From Anastrepha obliqua (lineage: Eukaryota > Arthropoda > Insecta > Diptera > Tephritidae), in the NCBI RefSeq assembly GCF_027943255.1, contig NC_072892.1, forward strand, positions 122,033,792 through 122,097,791: a stretch of 64,000 bases of DNA, written 5' to 3'. Positions 54,309 to 64,000 of this stretch are shown here, piece after piece. The translations under genes and the position numbers were made by a program. The notes below the pieces were generated by a model. That model was not told the origin of the DNA. It worked only from the letters and a program-made list of their open reading frames with translations, and did not search any database. Each line of letters begins with the position of its first letter. Position 1 is the first letter of the stretch.

Positions 54309-57289
54309 GAACTGAAACTGGATATCATTTTTATTACAAGCGAGACTCATTTTGTTGAAGATGATTGCAATGTTGTTACAAAAAAAGTCAATACGAATGT
54401 ACCGTCATACAGAGATCAGAGTGGCCAACTAAATTTATTAGGGGTCAAGATTCAGAAAAACCATATAACACACCAAGTGGCATTCCAGGCTATCATTTTC
54501 ATCGAAATTTGTTAGGAGGAATTTGATTTTTATTGAAAAGCAAACTTTGATCTGCCAAGGTTGAAAACGACACAGAACCTAAGTAGTTTATTCATATTTC
54601 CCTAAGTGGAGGGTAGTGACAGAGTAGATGTTCCAGAGTTCCTCTCGCGTTTCGTGAATATTTCAGCTAAACTATAATTTCACCCACCATAACCGAATTG
54701 TCACCAGAAAGTAATATTCTGTGACTTACTGTGCAATTACGATTCTTCTTCTTCTTATGTTTATTCGTTTGGACATTAGCCTTGAAAAATGAGTTTCGTT
54801 GGAGCCAAAGTAAAAAATCAAAATTTTTAGAATGTAATAATTTTTTATTACCACTGAATTCAAGTTCACCACACAAAAGAGTAATGGAAAAGCTAAAAAT
54901 TTCACTACTCTGAAAATGAGTGAATCTCTGACAATAGAAATATTATTGCTGTTAATTTCATTGCTTTTTTTAATTTAAGCAAATCCCACAATTAATGTTC
55001 TTAATGGAACACCCATTATGAGCCCACAATTTTGTTCACTGCATTCACCCAAAATAACCCAGCACCAGCCCCATAGCACAAAACAATAAAACAATAAAAC
55101 TACGCACCGTTGTACTCGTGTGTGTATGTGTGTGTGTATGCATAGAAGTGAATACATTCATCAGTATGTGAACGTATACTATATTATGTGCCGCACGTTC
55201 CACTTACGATTAATTTTTTCCTCTGCCCATTTTTTGTTTACTTTTTCAATTCTGTGATTCGTCTTGATTTTATTCTCTTAATTGCAATGCGCATCTGTTG
55301 CTTGACATTTTATTGCACGTGTAGATTGCAGAAGATACTTGCACGATGTTGCAGATGGCTTCAGCAAATGATTGCAAAAATCTAGATTTGTATAAAAAGT
55401 ATCGATCCACATATGTATATACGCTATACATACATACATACATACATATGCCATATACGTACATACATACCTACATATGTAAGTGTTTAAAAACTTGTTT
55501 GCCGCTCAATCCTCAATTGCAGAGAAGTAGTTATGTACCCATTGCAACTATTTCACAAACACATTCAAACGCTGTGCTAGATGTGGGTTTCATGTGAGAT
55601 ACATATGTGTGTATATACTTTTATATAATAATATATATATGTATACATATGTACGTAAGCATACGCAGCTTTCCAGAAGTGTGTATAAGGTTATTAATTA
55701 AAACGAAACATTTCGACGGCCCCCACCCTGCCACCCGCTTTGCTAAACAATCAGGTTGGCAATGCTCTTTTCTTTATCGTCGCAAATTTCATAACAAAAT
55801 GCAATCGTCCTCCTGTCTTCTGATTTCTCTTTTTTATTACCTGTTGTTACCTTTTGCCCATCAGAAGTGTAGCTTCCAGATCGCCGCGCGCCATTGTGAC
55901 AAGGTCAGTTCCGAGCTGTACGCGTTGTGTTTGCGTCAAACCACTCCTATTGTTGGCTGTACTCCCTCCAATATTCTATACTTGTTAAGAGCGGGAGATT
56001 GAGCAGAATTAAAAACGAAATCAATACGTTTAACGGAAATAATAAGCAAAACAAAAGCCAAACATTGGCGTCAAAAACGTAAGAAAAAAAGCACACTGAA
56101 TAAGGGCAAGCAAAGGTGGAAAACAGCGTCGGCAGCGTGTAGAAAAGGCAAAACCAAAGCCAGAAGACAGAAAGAAGAAAGCCCACATTGATCGTAGTAC
56201 GAGCACACCAACAAAAGTACAGTCCCAGCTCGAAAACTTGTACCAGAAAGCAAGGAGTTGTAGTGTGAGCAGTGGCTCTGCGACGGCGATGGGGCCGAGT
56301 AAAGAGCGTACGTAGTTGCGAAGTGAAGTTGCAGCAACAACATTTCGGGGATTATGAGCATCAGCTCCAGCTTCAATGCAGCTCAAGTACGAACACATAC
56401 ATACATACACACTTGCGCGTACATACATACATATATACGGGTGCTCTAACATATAGATTTTTTTGAGACTGGTGATTTTGTTTTTGTATGCTTATAAGTG
56501 CATAGCAAAGAGTTGAAGCTTTGGTGGCGAAGCGTACATATACACACACACATACATGCAATACATATACAAAAATAAAATAAAAACAATAGGGAAAAGC
56601 CCCAATACGCACCGTAGCGTTGACTCGAAAGCAAAACCAAACATCAAACAGCGGACGATGAACACAAACAGCAGAGGCGTTGGATGTCTTGAGGTGGGGC
56701 AAGGTGGGTGACAAACTCGTTTTTGCCATAACATAGTTTATTGTGGTACTTTTCTTTATTTTTGCTTTACTGTTGCTACAGTGGTTTGTTATACTATGTT
56801 TTGGACTTTGTTGGTGTTGTAGCCGTGATTGAGGCTGTTACTTTTTGCTTGCACATGGCTGTACTTCACAAAAAAGAATATAATGCCGTAGCTGCGGTAA
56901 AGCCAACCAAACCAAAGCAAACCAAACCGTTGATGAGAGGGAGTTAGACATGTTGAATCTTGATTTTAGAAGTTGCGAAATTCGGTAAAATATTCAAGAT
57001 AATAACAAAAAAAAAATGCATTTAAAGTTGGGTAATACCTCAAGTAGGGAAATGGGCAAGTAGGCAATATGATTGTTATTCAAAAGCTGCTCCCAAGTTT
57101 TCTCCTGCATTTGCCATAAAGTAAGAGATGTTGTAAAACTGAACTGGACAAATTTATATAAGTTTCGACTAATCAAATTCAAAAATGTATAGTGCACTAA
57201 AAAGCTTAGTATAGTTATCCTCTTTTAAATGGTTTAAATTTTTTCTCAACTGCTTCAGTGTGACGAGTAGGGTAGTGCGTATGATTTTA
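54309..57289. other. transposon-poor noncoding with simple repeats
   Basis: No gene was recognised. CATA/TACA repeats lie at about 55425-55485, 55600-55650 and 56390-56435, and a CACA-rich run at about 56535-56565. Frames such as 55607-56002 (+) and 56030-56452 (-) overlap on opposite strands and show no domain. Confidence 0.4.
55427..55485 (+). repeat. CATA microsatellite
   Basis: Repeated CATA/TACA tetranucleotides with CATATG interruptions. A related tract occurs near 56395-56435. Confidence 0.75.
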
Positions 57290-57399
57290 TTATTATATTA
57301 GCCGAGTGTGGTCAATGGCTTATTTGGACTTGGAGCATCGAAAAAAGTATTTTTGGCTTCGAAAAAATCTACCTATAAGAACTTTTGATCACCAACTTG

Positions 57400-58500
57400 T
57401 AAGCCAAGACTGTGCAGGAATAACTGGAGCTGTGACACGTGTCCAGAGACAATAGACTTCCAACTACGGCTCCCAGCAACGAATACCGTTTTCAGAATAA
57501 AAGAAAGTGGTTTTTGGAATGCTGAGATGTTTGGTCATAGTGCTTTCTTAGACAGTCAAAGGCTTACTAGCAACTCATCAGATTTCACTACCGCTACCCT
57601 AGACTTTAGAATAGAGTTGAAGGTAAAGAAAAGGATTTGAATTCGTTAGTCAAAGATAATATAACTGCGCTTTACACTGACGGATCTAAGATCGAAACTT
57701 CGAAGCGTTTTCGCCTAGGGAATTAGAATATTATTTTTTCAAGCAGAAGTTCTCGGAATAAGAGAAGCCTGCAGGATAATTAAAAACCATCCACAACATG
57801 TTAGCTTTAAAGTCACCTACAACCAATTCATAAACCTTCAGACAATGCAAAGAAAAACTTAATAATAATAAAAATAAAAGGCACGACACACATCATTCTC
57901 ATCTGGATACCTGGTCATAGGAACATAGAAGGAAATGAGAAAACTGATGAACTTGCAAGATCCGAAGCGGTAGAAATAGGCTGTCCTCAAGCCGTGCGCA
58001 AAAGGGATATGTTCTCGGTATTTCAGAAGCAGGCCCTTAACAGATTGACTAACACGGATAACTGCAAAATAACTAGACAAACGAGGCCCAAATCCAGATA
58101 TGTTGTTGTTAAGAAAGTCACCAGCAGACATATTTAGAATTACAGTAGCCAACCACTGGCCTTTGGGAGACCATGCCAGGAAAATGGTGTGGCCGTACAA
58201 AAAAAGATGCAGAAGCTGTAATCAAGAAGAATCTAAGGAAACAATTTTCACTTCAAGTCTGGAAGATCTGCGACAAAGAATGGTGGGGGAATTCTCGATG
58301 ATTAACTTCACAGAAATTGCAGAAAAAAAATAGGCGGCATTCCCAGTGAAATCCAAATGGTTCGACTAATAAAAATCAGTGGTGCTACAAGTGGAGTATC
58401 AAAATGGCCTCTTTTGTGCTAACTGGGCCTGGGCTGGGCAACACTTCCAGCATCCCCTACAGGACAATACTCGTGACGCATACTTTAACCGATCCGAGCA
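57400..58500 (+). mobile_element. LINE ORF2, RNase H region, degenerate
   Basis: The + strand read in shifting frames gives LPATNTVFRIKESGFWNAEM, then FGHSAFLDSQRLTSNSSDFT. The RNase H follows: ALYTDGSKIETSKR (first Asp), FQAEVLGIREACRIIKNH (Glu), and TTHIILIWIPGHRNIEGNE plus KTDELARSEA. This is a LINE with RNase H, of jockey/LOA-like type. Tail sequence continues past 58100 and shares blocks with 45300-45560. Several frameshifts and stops break it. Confidence 0.75.
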
Positions 58501-58800
58501 AGTAAATCCCGACTTCTTCTTCTTAATTGGCGCGATAACCACTTATGCGATTTTGGGCGAGTTTAGCAAAGCGCACCAGTGGTTTCTTTCTCGTGCTAAT
58601 CGGCGCCATTTGAAGACACCAAGTGAAACCAAGCCCTTCTCCACCTGATTTTTCCAACACAGAGGAGGCCTTCCTCTTCCTCTACTACCACCAGCTGGTA
58701 CCGCTTTGAATACTTTCAGAGCCGGAGCGTTTATATCTATTCGGACGACATGACCCAGGCAACGAAGCCGCTGGATCGTTATTCGCTACGCTATGTCTAT
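58495..58800 (-). mobile_element. LINE 3' tail fragment
   Basis: The minus strand encodes RLRCLGHVVRMNIDAPALKV, then GGSRGRGRPPLCWKNQVEKG and LGVFKWRRLAREKET. It is the same C-terminal tail type as at 23640-23830 (opposite strand), but longer. It abuts the RNase H-type LINE remnant on its left. Confidence 0.7.
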
Positions 58801-59489
58801 GCCGTCGTAAAGCTCATACAGCCAAAATCCCGATTTACACAAGGAAAATAAGTGCTGTAATCGCCAATAACTTTTCCAAAGCTCAGCAACTCCTGTATTC
58901 TAAGCTTGTTTTCAGAAACATTCTACAAAAAACGGCACAAGAAAGTTTCTGTAATAAGCCCGTTCATTATTTGCTGAGCCTTTCCCATCCAATTTGTTGA
59001 TGTTGATGTTGTTCTACAAATTTCATAGTGAAATGTAGTCAAATATGTTGACTGAGCTGACTGAGTCACGCTACAATCAGGCAATAAACCAACTGCATTT
59101 AAAACCATTTTGGGAAGCAAGAAGAGCAGGAAATTTTTCCAAAATAGCAAAAAATTAAATTTATACATACAGAAGGTTGCAAACTCTTTTTCCTCCTCTT
59201 CCTTTATTTGAATATCTCAGTCTTCCAACTTACTTAACGGTGCTGAACTTCAGTTGCGCTACTCCCACTGGCGACTCCGCCATTCACGAGAGAAAGTTCT
59301 TGCTCTTTTTTACTCCCTGCGCCGCAGTCTTCATCCATCAGAGTAGAGAAGTATTCAATGCATAACTAAAAAATGGCTTGAATTAGAATTATCAACTCAC
59401 CTGATTCGCTGATCTATCATCAGCTTTAATTGACCTCTGACGTGGAAGAACTATATTATGCATATACAAGGGTAGCCTTTTTTATTTTG
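58801..59489. other. noncoding, nothing recognised
   Basis: No domain, TIR or repeat end was seen. Confidence 0.35.
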
Positions 59490-59740
59490 CTCCAAAAGAG
59501 TAAATAATAAAAATAGCTTTATGGTTTTTTTTTTTAATATTCTACTTGGAAGTCAATACACATCTGAATTCGCTAGAACCATTTTTTAAAGCACCGTCTG
59601 GATACCGTCTGAACAACCTTCTCAGACGTTGAAAAACCTTGACTTCGCATTTTATGTTTGATGTTCGTGAACGAAAAAAATCATTAGGTGCCAAATCAAC
59701 GCTGTAAGGCAGATGACTCATTAATATCAGAATTCGTTAA
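59490..59740 (-). mobile_element. mariner fragment, transposase C-terminus
   Basis: The minus strand gives a decayed F(F)SFTNIKHKMRSQGFSTSE, then KVVQTVSRRCFKKWF and RIQMCIDFQVEY. These match the LFP..K.KMRGQRFS..EE.V......W..CF..WF.RM.KCI...GEYFE tail of one mariner type. This type is not otherwise seen in the window. Confidence 0.6.
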
Positions 59741-60686
59741 AAGCCAACAATTAAGTTTAGCTGTATTTTATTTCGGTATAATTTTGGCTATCACAATTGT
59801 TTATCAAACTACGAGCTTTTGGATTTGGGATATTCATATTTCAAAAACTTGAAAAAAAATTATAGCAAATTTGGGAAACATTACTAAATTAAAGATTTAT
59901 AAATAAAAGTACCACAAAATATAATAAATAGTATATAAAGAACTCGGTAAGTAGGCTCATATATGTAGAGGCCATTCACATGCATTGACAATGTACGGAT
60001 GTTCATGTGACAACTCCACGAGAATGGTTAAGTTAAAAATTTAAATTATTAAATACCATTCATAAAAATTATTCTTTGGCTTACATCGACTTTCTTAAAT
60101 TTCTTTACTACCTTTTCAGAAAAGAGATATACTTATACCCCCCTTTTTCCCATACTTTTAAATTGCAGTAATAGATTAAGCAGCATCCCAAAGAAGTTGT
60201 CAAACTTTACACAACCTTTCATTATTCAGTCATGGTACAATCCAAGTATCTACCATGAATTTTAGTACAGTGTTAGTTAAAAAAAAATATGTACATAAAA
60301 TATACAAAAAATGTATTATAAATGTACATATATTGTAAGCACACAGTCTTATTTAGAAAAAAATCATTCATCTTCTGAAAAAAAATTCCGCACTCAAGCA
60401 TTTTATGCATTTATTGAGAGATTTACCAACCTGAAGTTGAAAAAATTCGAGGCACTTTCTCGACTGTAGTTATGTGTGTATACCAATAATAAGTACAGTC
60501 ATGCGTTATATGTTAAGACCACGGCAGTTTATGTAACTTTGGTGTCAAGTTTTAAATAAAATCACTCAAAATTTTGACTACTTTCAGAAAGGGCGGATGG
60601 TTTGAAATTGTTTTGTTTATATGTGCATATATCAGGTATTCGAATTGAAATATTTATATTTAATAAATTCAGTTCCCGCCAAAGAT
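59741..60686. other. AT-rich noncoding, nothing recognised
   Basis: No features were recognised. Confidence 0.35.
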
Positions 60687-61300
60687 TTAAGGGGACAGAT
60701 ACCTGTAAGTAGCCATATTTTCCTTGATTTTCATTAAAATTATATTATTTAAAATGAAGTAGTCAATATATTTTTTGCAAAATTGGCATACAGTTTATTT
60801 ATACATTAAAATAATATACATTTTTTTTAATCATTTAAAATGGCGGATATACACTCAATTCTTCCAGGAAGGTCGCAGCGAGGCTTCTCAATCGGCGGGC
60901 ATTGTAGCATCGGCGTCAGTGACCTGGATACAAAAAACCAAACAAGTTTTTGTTTATTAATGTCATTTTTTGTATATGGATTAAAAATAAATGAAAATAA
61001 AATTCGCGAAATAAAATGCTTCGAAGAAATTATTTTTTCGAAAAATTTTCGAATTGTAAATTCACATAGAAAGGAATATCATAAAAAAGATGTGTGCAAA
61101 ATTTTAGGGAGATCGGTCAATAACTTTTCGAGTTATCATGTACGCCAATTCGAAAAATATAGTTTTGAGAAAAACACGTCTAAAGTTTGAATAGAACGTA
61201 ATTATACCTCTCCTAGCGCTCGAACGCAAGGTTGCCGATCTATAATATAAAATATACTTAAATTTACGTTCTAAAAATTTTTTGATATATTCTTAAAGGA
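60687..61300. mobile_element. possible TTAA-type MITE remnant
   Basis: The left side reads TTAAGGGGACAGATACCTG, resembling the TTAAGGGG start of the MITE at 20248. The interior shares GAGTTAT and TTTTGAGAAAAACACG then TCTAAAGTTTG with 20752-20812 (TTTTGAGAAAAACGCG, TTTAAAGTTTG). No inverted right end was found, so both the limits and the relationship are tentative. Confidence 0.35.
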
Positions 61301-62289
61301 TTATATTAACATTTTATGAAAAAAAAACTCGTAATTTTACAGGCACCGTTTTTATTAAATACAGTATCGTAATTTGCTTCTATAAGATACAATCCTATCA
61401 ATTTTAAACCAGATTAAATTCTTTGGAGAAAGGAATTATCAAAACTTTAAGACTTTGCTTTTGTCATTATTTTCAGCTTATCTTTGGCTTCACTTGCAAA
61501 TTATTACCCAAATTATTACAGAAATTCTCAATTGCCTTAGAACTTAATGGACTTAATAGTGTTCACAACATCAGAGCTTTAAGGGGGGCAGCTTTTCCAG
61601 AAAACGAGTTTTTCAATAATTTTTTGCGAAAAACTGAGAATATTTAGTATCTTAAATAAATTACGAATTAATATAATTAAATAAATGAATTAATTAATAC
61701 AATTAATTTTTAAAATAAAAAAACAAAATAGCGACGCTACAGCTGCTCAAACGTGGCTCCTTGTACCCTCTTTTAATCAACTGAAGTCAACCAGACACAC
61801 TTTTTTATATTAAAAAAAGTTATTCCTCTTTGCACATACACATTTATAAACAAATTGATCAAAACAACATTTTTAGTGATAACTAATATAAAATTTTAAG
61901 TTGATATCTTTATTACTTTTTGAGGTATATTTGACAGCGCGGAAAAAAAGTATTTCGAGGAAAATGCTATTAAAGGAAATTTTAAAGTGCTGGAGGAGCG
62001 GCCCTTTAATGTTTAGAACTATTATAAAAATCCTATTGTTATTGTTGTAGCAGCATAAACATTCCCCATACATATACGGGGAATGCTGCTGAAGTGACAG
62101 TTCTTGGCCGGTTACGTAAAACCGACTGTCGTGGTAAAGTTTATTATCAAGTTTGACGTATATGCTTGCATTGCCCTCTTAGAAAATGGTTGCTTGAAAT
62201 AAAATTTCCTCTTCTACATATGGCAACAGGAAATTATGGAGAGCAAAGATTATTTTTCCATCTTAATCATGCAACGAGGACAAGCCGAT
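61301..62289. other. AT-rich noncoding, nothing recognised
   Basis: No features were recognised. The 61423-61647 frame has no domain. Confidence 0.35.
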
Positions 62290-62640
62290 TACTTCCTGTC
62301 ATCAAGCAAATGGTCGGCACACTCGCGCGTCGGCACATACGTCACTGTTGGCAGTTATGATTTCGAGGTTGTAAGAGACTTCGTTTATTAAAGGACCCGC
62401 ATTAACATCGATAACAATGTCAGCCTTGAAATCCAACGTAGAATCTCTCAGCAAGTGCCACTTTGGACTAAGTAGGCAACTGAGTAGTAAAATCCTCTCT
62501 CGACGAACAAAACTATCACTTGTACGGCTCTCATCTTGCCCGTCCTGTTGTATGGAGAGAAGTTTGGATGATGACAATGTACGATGTTTAAGCGATTATT
62601 GCGTCAATCAAGAAGAAGAAGAATCATGCTATGGAGTATA
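62290..62640 (+). mobile_element. LINE reverse transcriptase thumb fragment
   Basis: The + strand carries YVTVGSYDFEVVRDFVY, then NIDNNVSLEIQRRIS. After frame changes it continues FGLSRQLSSKILSRRTKLSL and ALILPVLLYGEKFG. These match the YEFEVV..FVYLG..IN..N....EIQRRI....R...GL...LRSK.LSR.TK..LY..LI.PVLLYG.E.W segment of an insect LINE. It ends with an AGAAGAAGAAGAA-like run. Confidence 0.7.
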
Positions 62641-63281
62641 CAAGTCATAGCTCCTGAAAAGGAGTCACCTTACCTCTACCTCCTTGGAGTTGTTCCTTAT
62701 ATTAAGTTTGAAATGAGAATGAGATCCTATATTCTGATATTTTTCAAATTCATGTTTTTTTGGTCGCAGTACGACTTGTACTTGTTTGAGTTTTGGAAGA
62801 TTGAAGTATTCTTTACCAAAATATATCTCAAATTTGTAGTTGCTTTCATGGCTCAAAACAAATATATTTTTTTGCACAGAATGCAGGATGGGTGGCTTAT
62901 TCTGGTCTCTAATTTTTGGTGGTTAGACTGTACGAGAATTGTGATTAAATAATTACGTTTCATTACATTTTCTTATGGTCTATTACCCACAAGTCTTACT
63001 TATATCCTGATCTCACTTTAAGAAACATGTTGTTCATAGAGTGCTTCACTTCAACAACAACAAAATTTACTCAAAAATTCTTACCTACCTAAAAGTGCGT
63101 CTTTCTATTGATTTTCTGCCCAGATCATCCTCATTTTTCGCAAACTCTCGCATTTAAGTGGTCAAAGATACAACTAAATGTTTTACTAAACTTCCGAGAA
63201 CGCTATTGGCCCAATGTACATTAGACGTTAAGCTCAAAGGTTACAAAAACTTCTATTAAAGAACGCAGGGTGGTCTTCACA
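62641..63281. other. noncoding, nothing recognised
   Basis: A 122-codon frame (62584-62952, +) is AT-driven with no domain. It starts inside the LINE remnant. Confidence 0.35.
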
Positions 63282-63345
63282 GCAGGTGGCGCAATATTAA
63301 TCATTCAATTGGTTTTTGAATAACTTTTTTATAAAATACAATACA
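63282..63345 (+). mobile_element. GGTGGCGC MITE terminus, copy 5
   Basis: GCAGGTGGCGCAATATTAAT is followed by CATTCAATTGG and TTGAATAACTTTTTTATAAA. The second part is shared with copy 4 at 39387. The other terminus is not seen. Confidence 0.55.
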
Positions 63346-63649
63346 AAATATTATTTTAACTGATGACAATGTTTGGAAGCTACCCAGGCGATACTTGGGA
63401 GAAGTTGTTAACCGCTTGAACCGTATGAAGAAGAATCGTCCTGGCCACTCTCAAGTGACTTGCTATCAAGGACTTCCACCACTCGCATGGACTTAATGCA
63501 AAAATACTGACGTGCGACGCAAAGTATTCAATTATTCCCGTGAAATGTAGGAAATTAATTAATAAATTTGTGATATTGCTTTCTCGCATAAAAATCCGAA
63601 TATCTTAAACTTAATATTTTTGACTATATAAGTACTTCTGGTTGGTTGG

Positions 63650-64000
63650 TTGGTTTAAGTGGTGATTCGTTCAGAATCCAACTAGCGTTTCCGCACCATT
63701 TTGTTGGCACATTCTCGTTACCAACTTGTTATTTCCAGCAAGACTATATCCAGTCTGTGCGGTTCAGGAACCTTATCAGGTTGTTGACATCTAAGCCAGG
63801 CAGTTGTTCAAGACTCTCGAACAGGGTTAACATTCTGTCCTTCCATAGCTAAGGGCATGCGCAGAGGAAATAGAAGATTGCTTCCTTTTTCTCCAGTTGT
63901 TTGCAACTGTGACAGTATGTGTTGTGAGGCATGCCCAATTTGGCTGCTTATTCGCCCACAGACCAAAAGCCCGTTATGACTGCCGTTAGTTTCCAGGCGT
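63650..64000 (-). mobile_element. jockey-type LINE, ORF2 C-terminal fragment, runs off the window
   Basis: The minus strand contains HNTYCHSCKQLEKKEAIFYF, then LCACP and LWKDRMLTLFESLEQLPGLD, then VNNLIRFLNRTDWI. This is the C..C........LC.CP tail and the L..LI.FL..T.WI end of jockey-clade ORF2. The element continues upstream beyond position 64000. Confidence 0.7.

Noticed and set aside
55427..55485. CRISPR-like repeat array
   Set aside because: Tetranucleotide microsatellite without spacers, in a eukaryotic genome.
55607..56452. Opposed frames of 131 and 140 codons
   Set aside because: They overlap on opposite strands in simple-sequence-rich DNA and have no recognisable motif.
62584..62952. 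122-codon frame with hydrophobic stretches
   Set aside because: Begins inside a LINE remnant, is AT-biased and has no domain.

Overview
This window looks like nuclear DNA of a higher dipteran, most likely a tephritid-type fruit fly. That placement is inferred from the mixture of mariner/Tc1 families, a tRNA-derived SINE, an insect gustatory receptor and AT-rich, CA/CATA-rich noncoding DNA. No species can be named from the sequence alone. There are no operons, rRNA genes, free tRNA genes or CRISPR arrays.

Only one intact host gene can be supported. It is an insect gustatory receptor (Gr) on the + strand, with a large first exon (22454-23530), a 2.9 kb intron and a short terminal exon (26467-26622). 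The predicted product is 410 residues and has the C-terminal Gr signature. Its intron has been filled by three unrelated transposon fragments.

Almost everything else that can be assigned is transposon debris. There are many Tc1/mariner-superfamily copies: two Tc1-like regions and one Tc1-like C-terminus, several mariner lineages, and a pogo/Tigger-like element at 13645-15430. None has an intact transposase. Miniature derivatives include a TTAA-flanked MITE at 20252-20987, a long-armed MITE at 6851-7443, a GGTGGCGC-ended MITE family with five copies, and two mariner derivatives that share one internal deletion (25831-26375 and 43253-43812). At least ten non-LTR (LINE) fragments are present, recognised by RT, RNase H or the C-terminal Cys/His segment. 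Seven copies of one tRNA-derived SINE are present, several inserted inside older DNA transposons with visible target duplications.

The most unusual object is at about 29240-29432. A ~190 bp open, GC-richer fragment lies antisense inside the RT region of an AT-rich LINE, and it encodes a stretch that I recognise as the TRIP12/ctrip E3 ubiquitin ligase. That LINE in turn lies between ~180 bp inverted repeats of a long-TIR element (28009-30549), giving a three-layer nest: host gene piece, LINE, DNA element.

Layout: 1-3.8 kb mostly unassigned; 3.8-17.6 kb dense transposons; 17.6-19.4 kb noncoding with simple repeats; 19.4-21.7 kb mariner with nested MITE; 22.4-26.6 kb Gr; 28.0-33.8 kb LINE in long-TIR element, SINE, MITE, mariner; 33.8-36.2 kb unassigned; 36.2-37.9 kb mariner and Tc1; 37.9-39.4 kb unassigned; 39.4-46.3 kb dense transposons; 46.3-48.9 kb transposon-poor; 49.2-54.3 kb LINE and mariner; 54.3-57.3 kb transposon-poor; 57.3-64 kb LINE and mariner debris.
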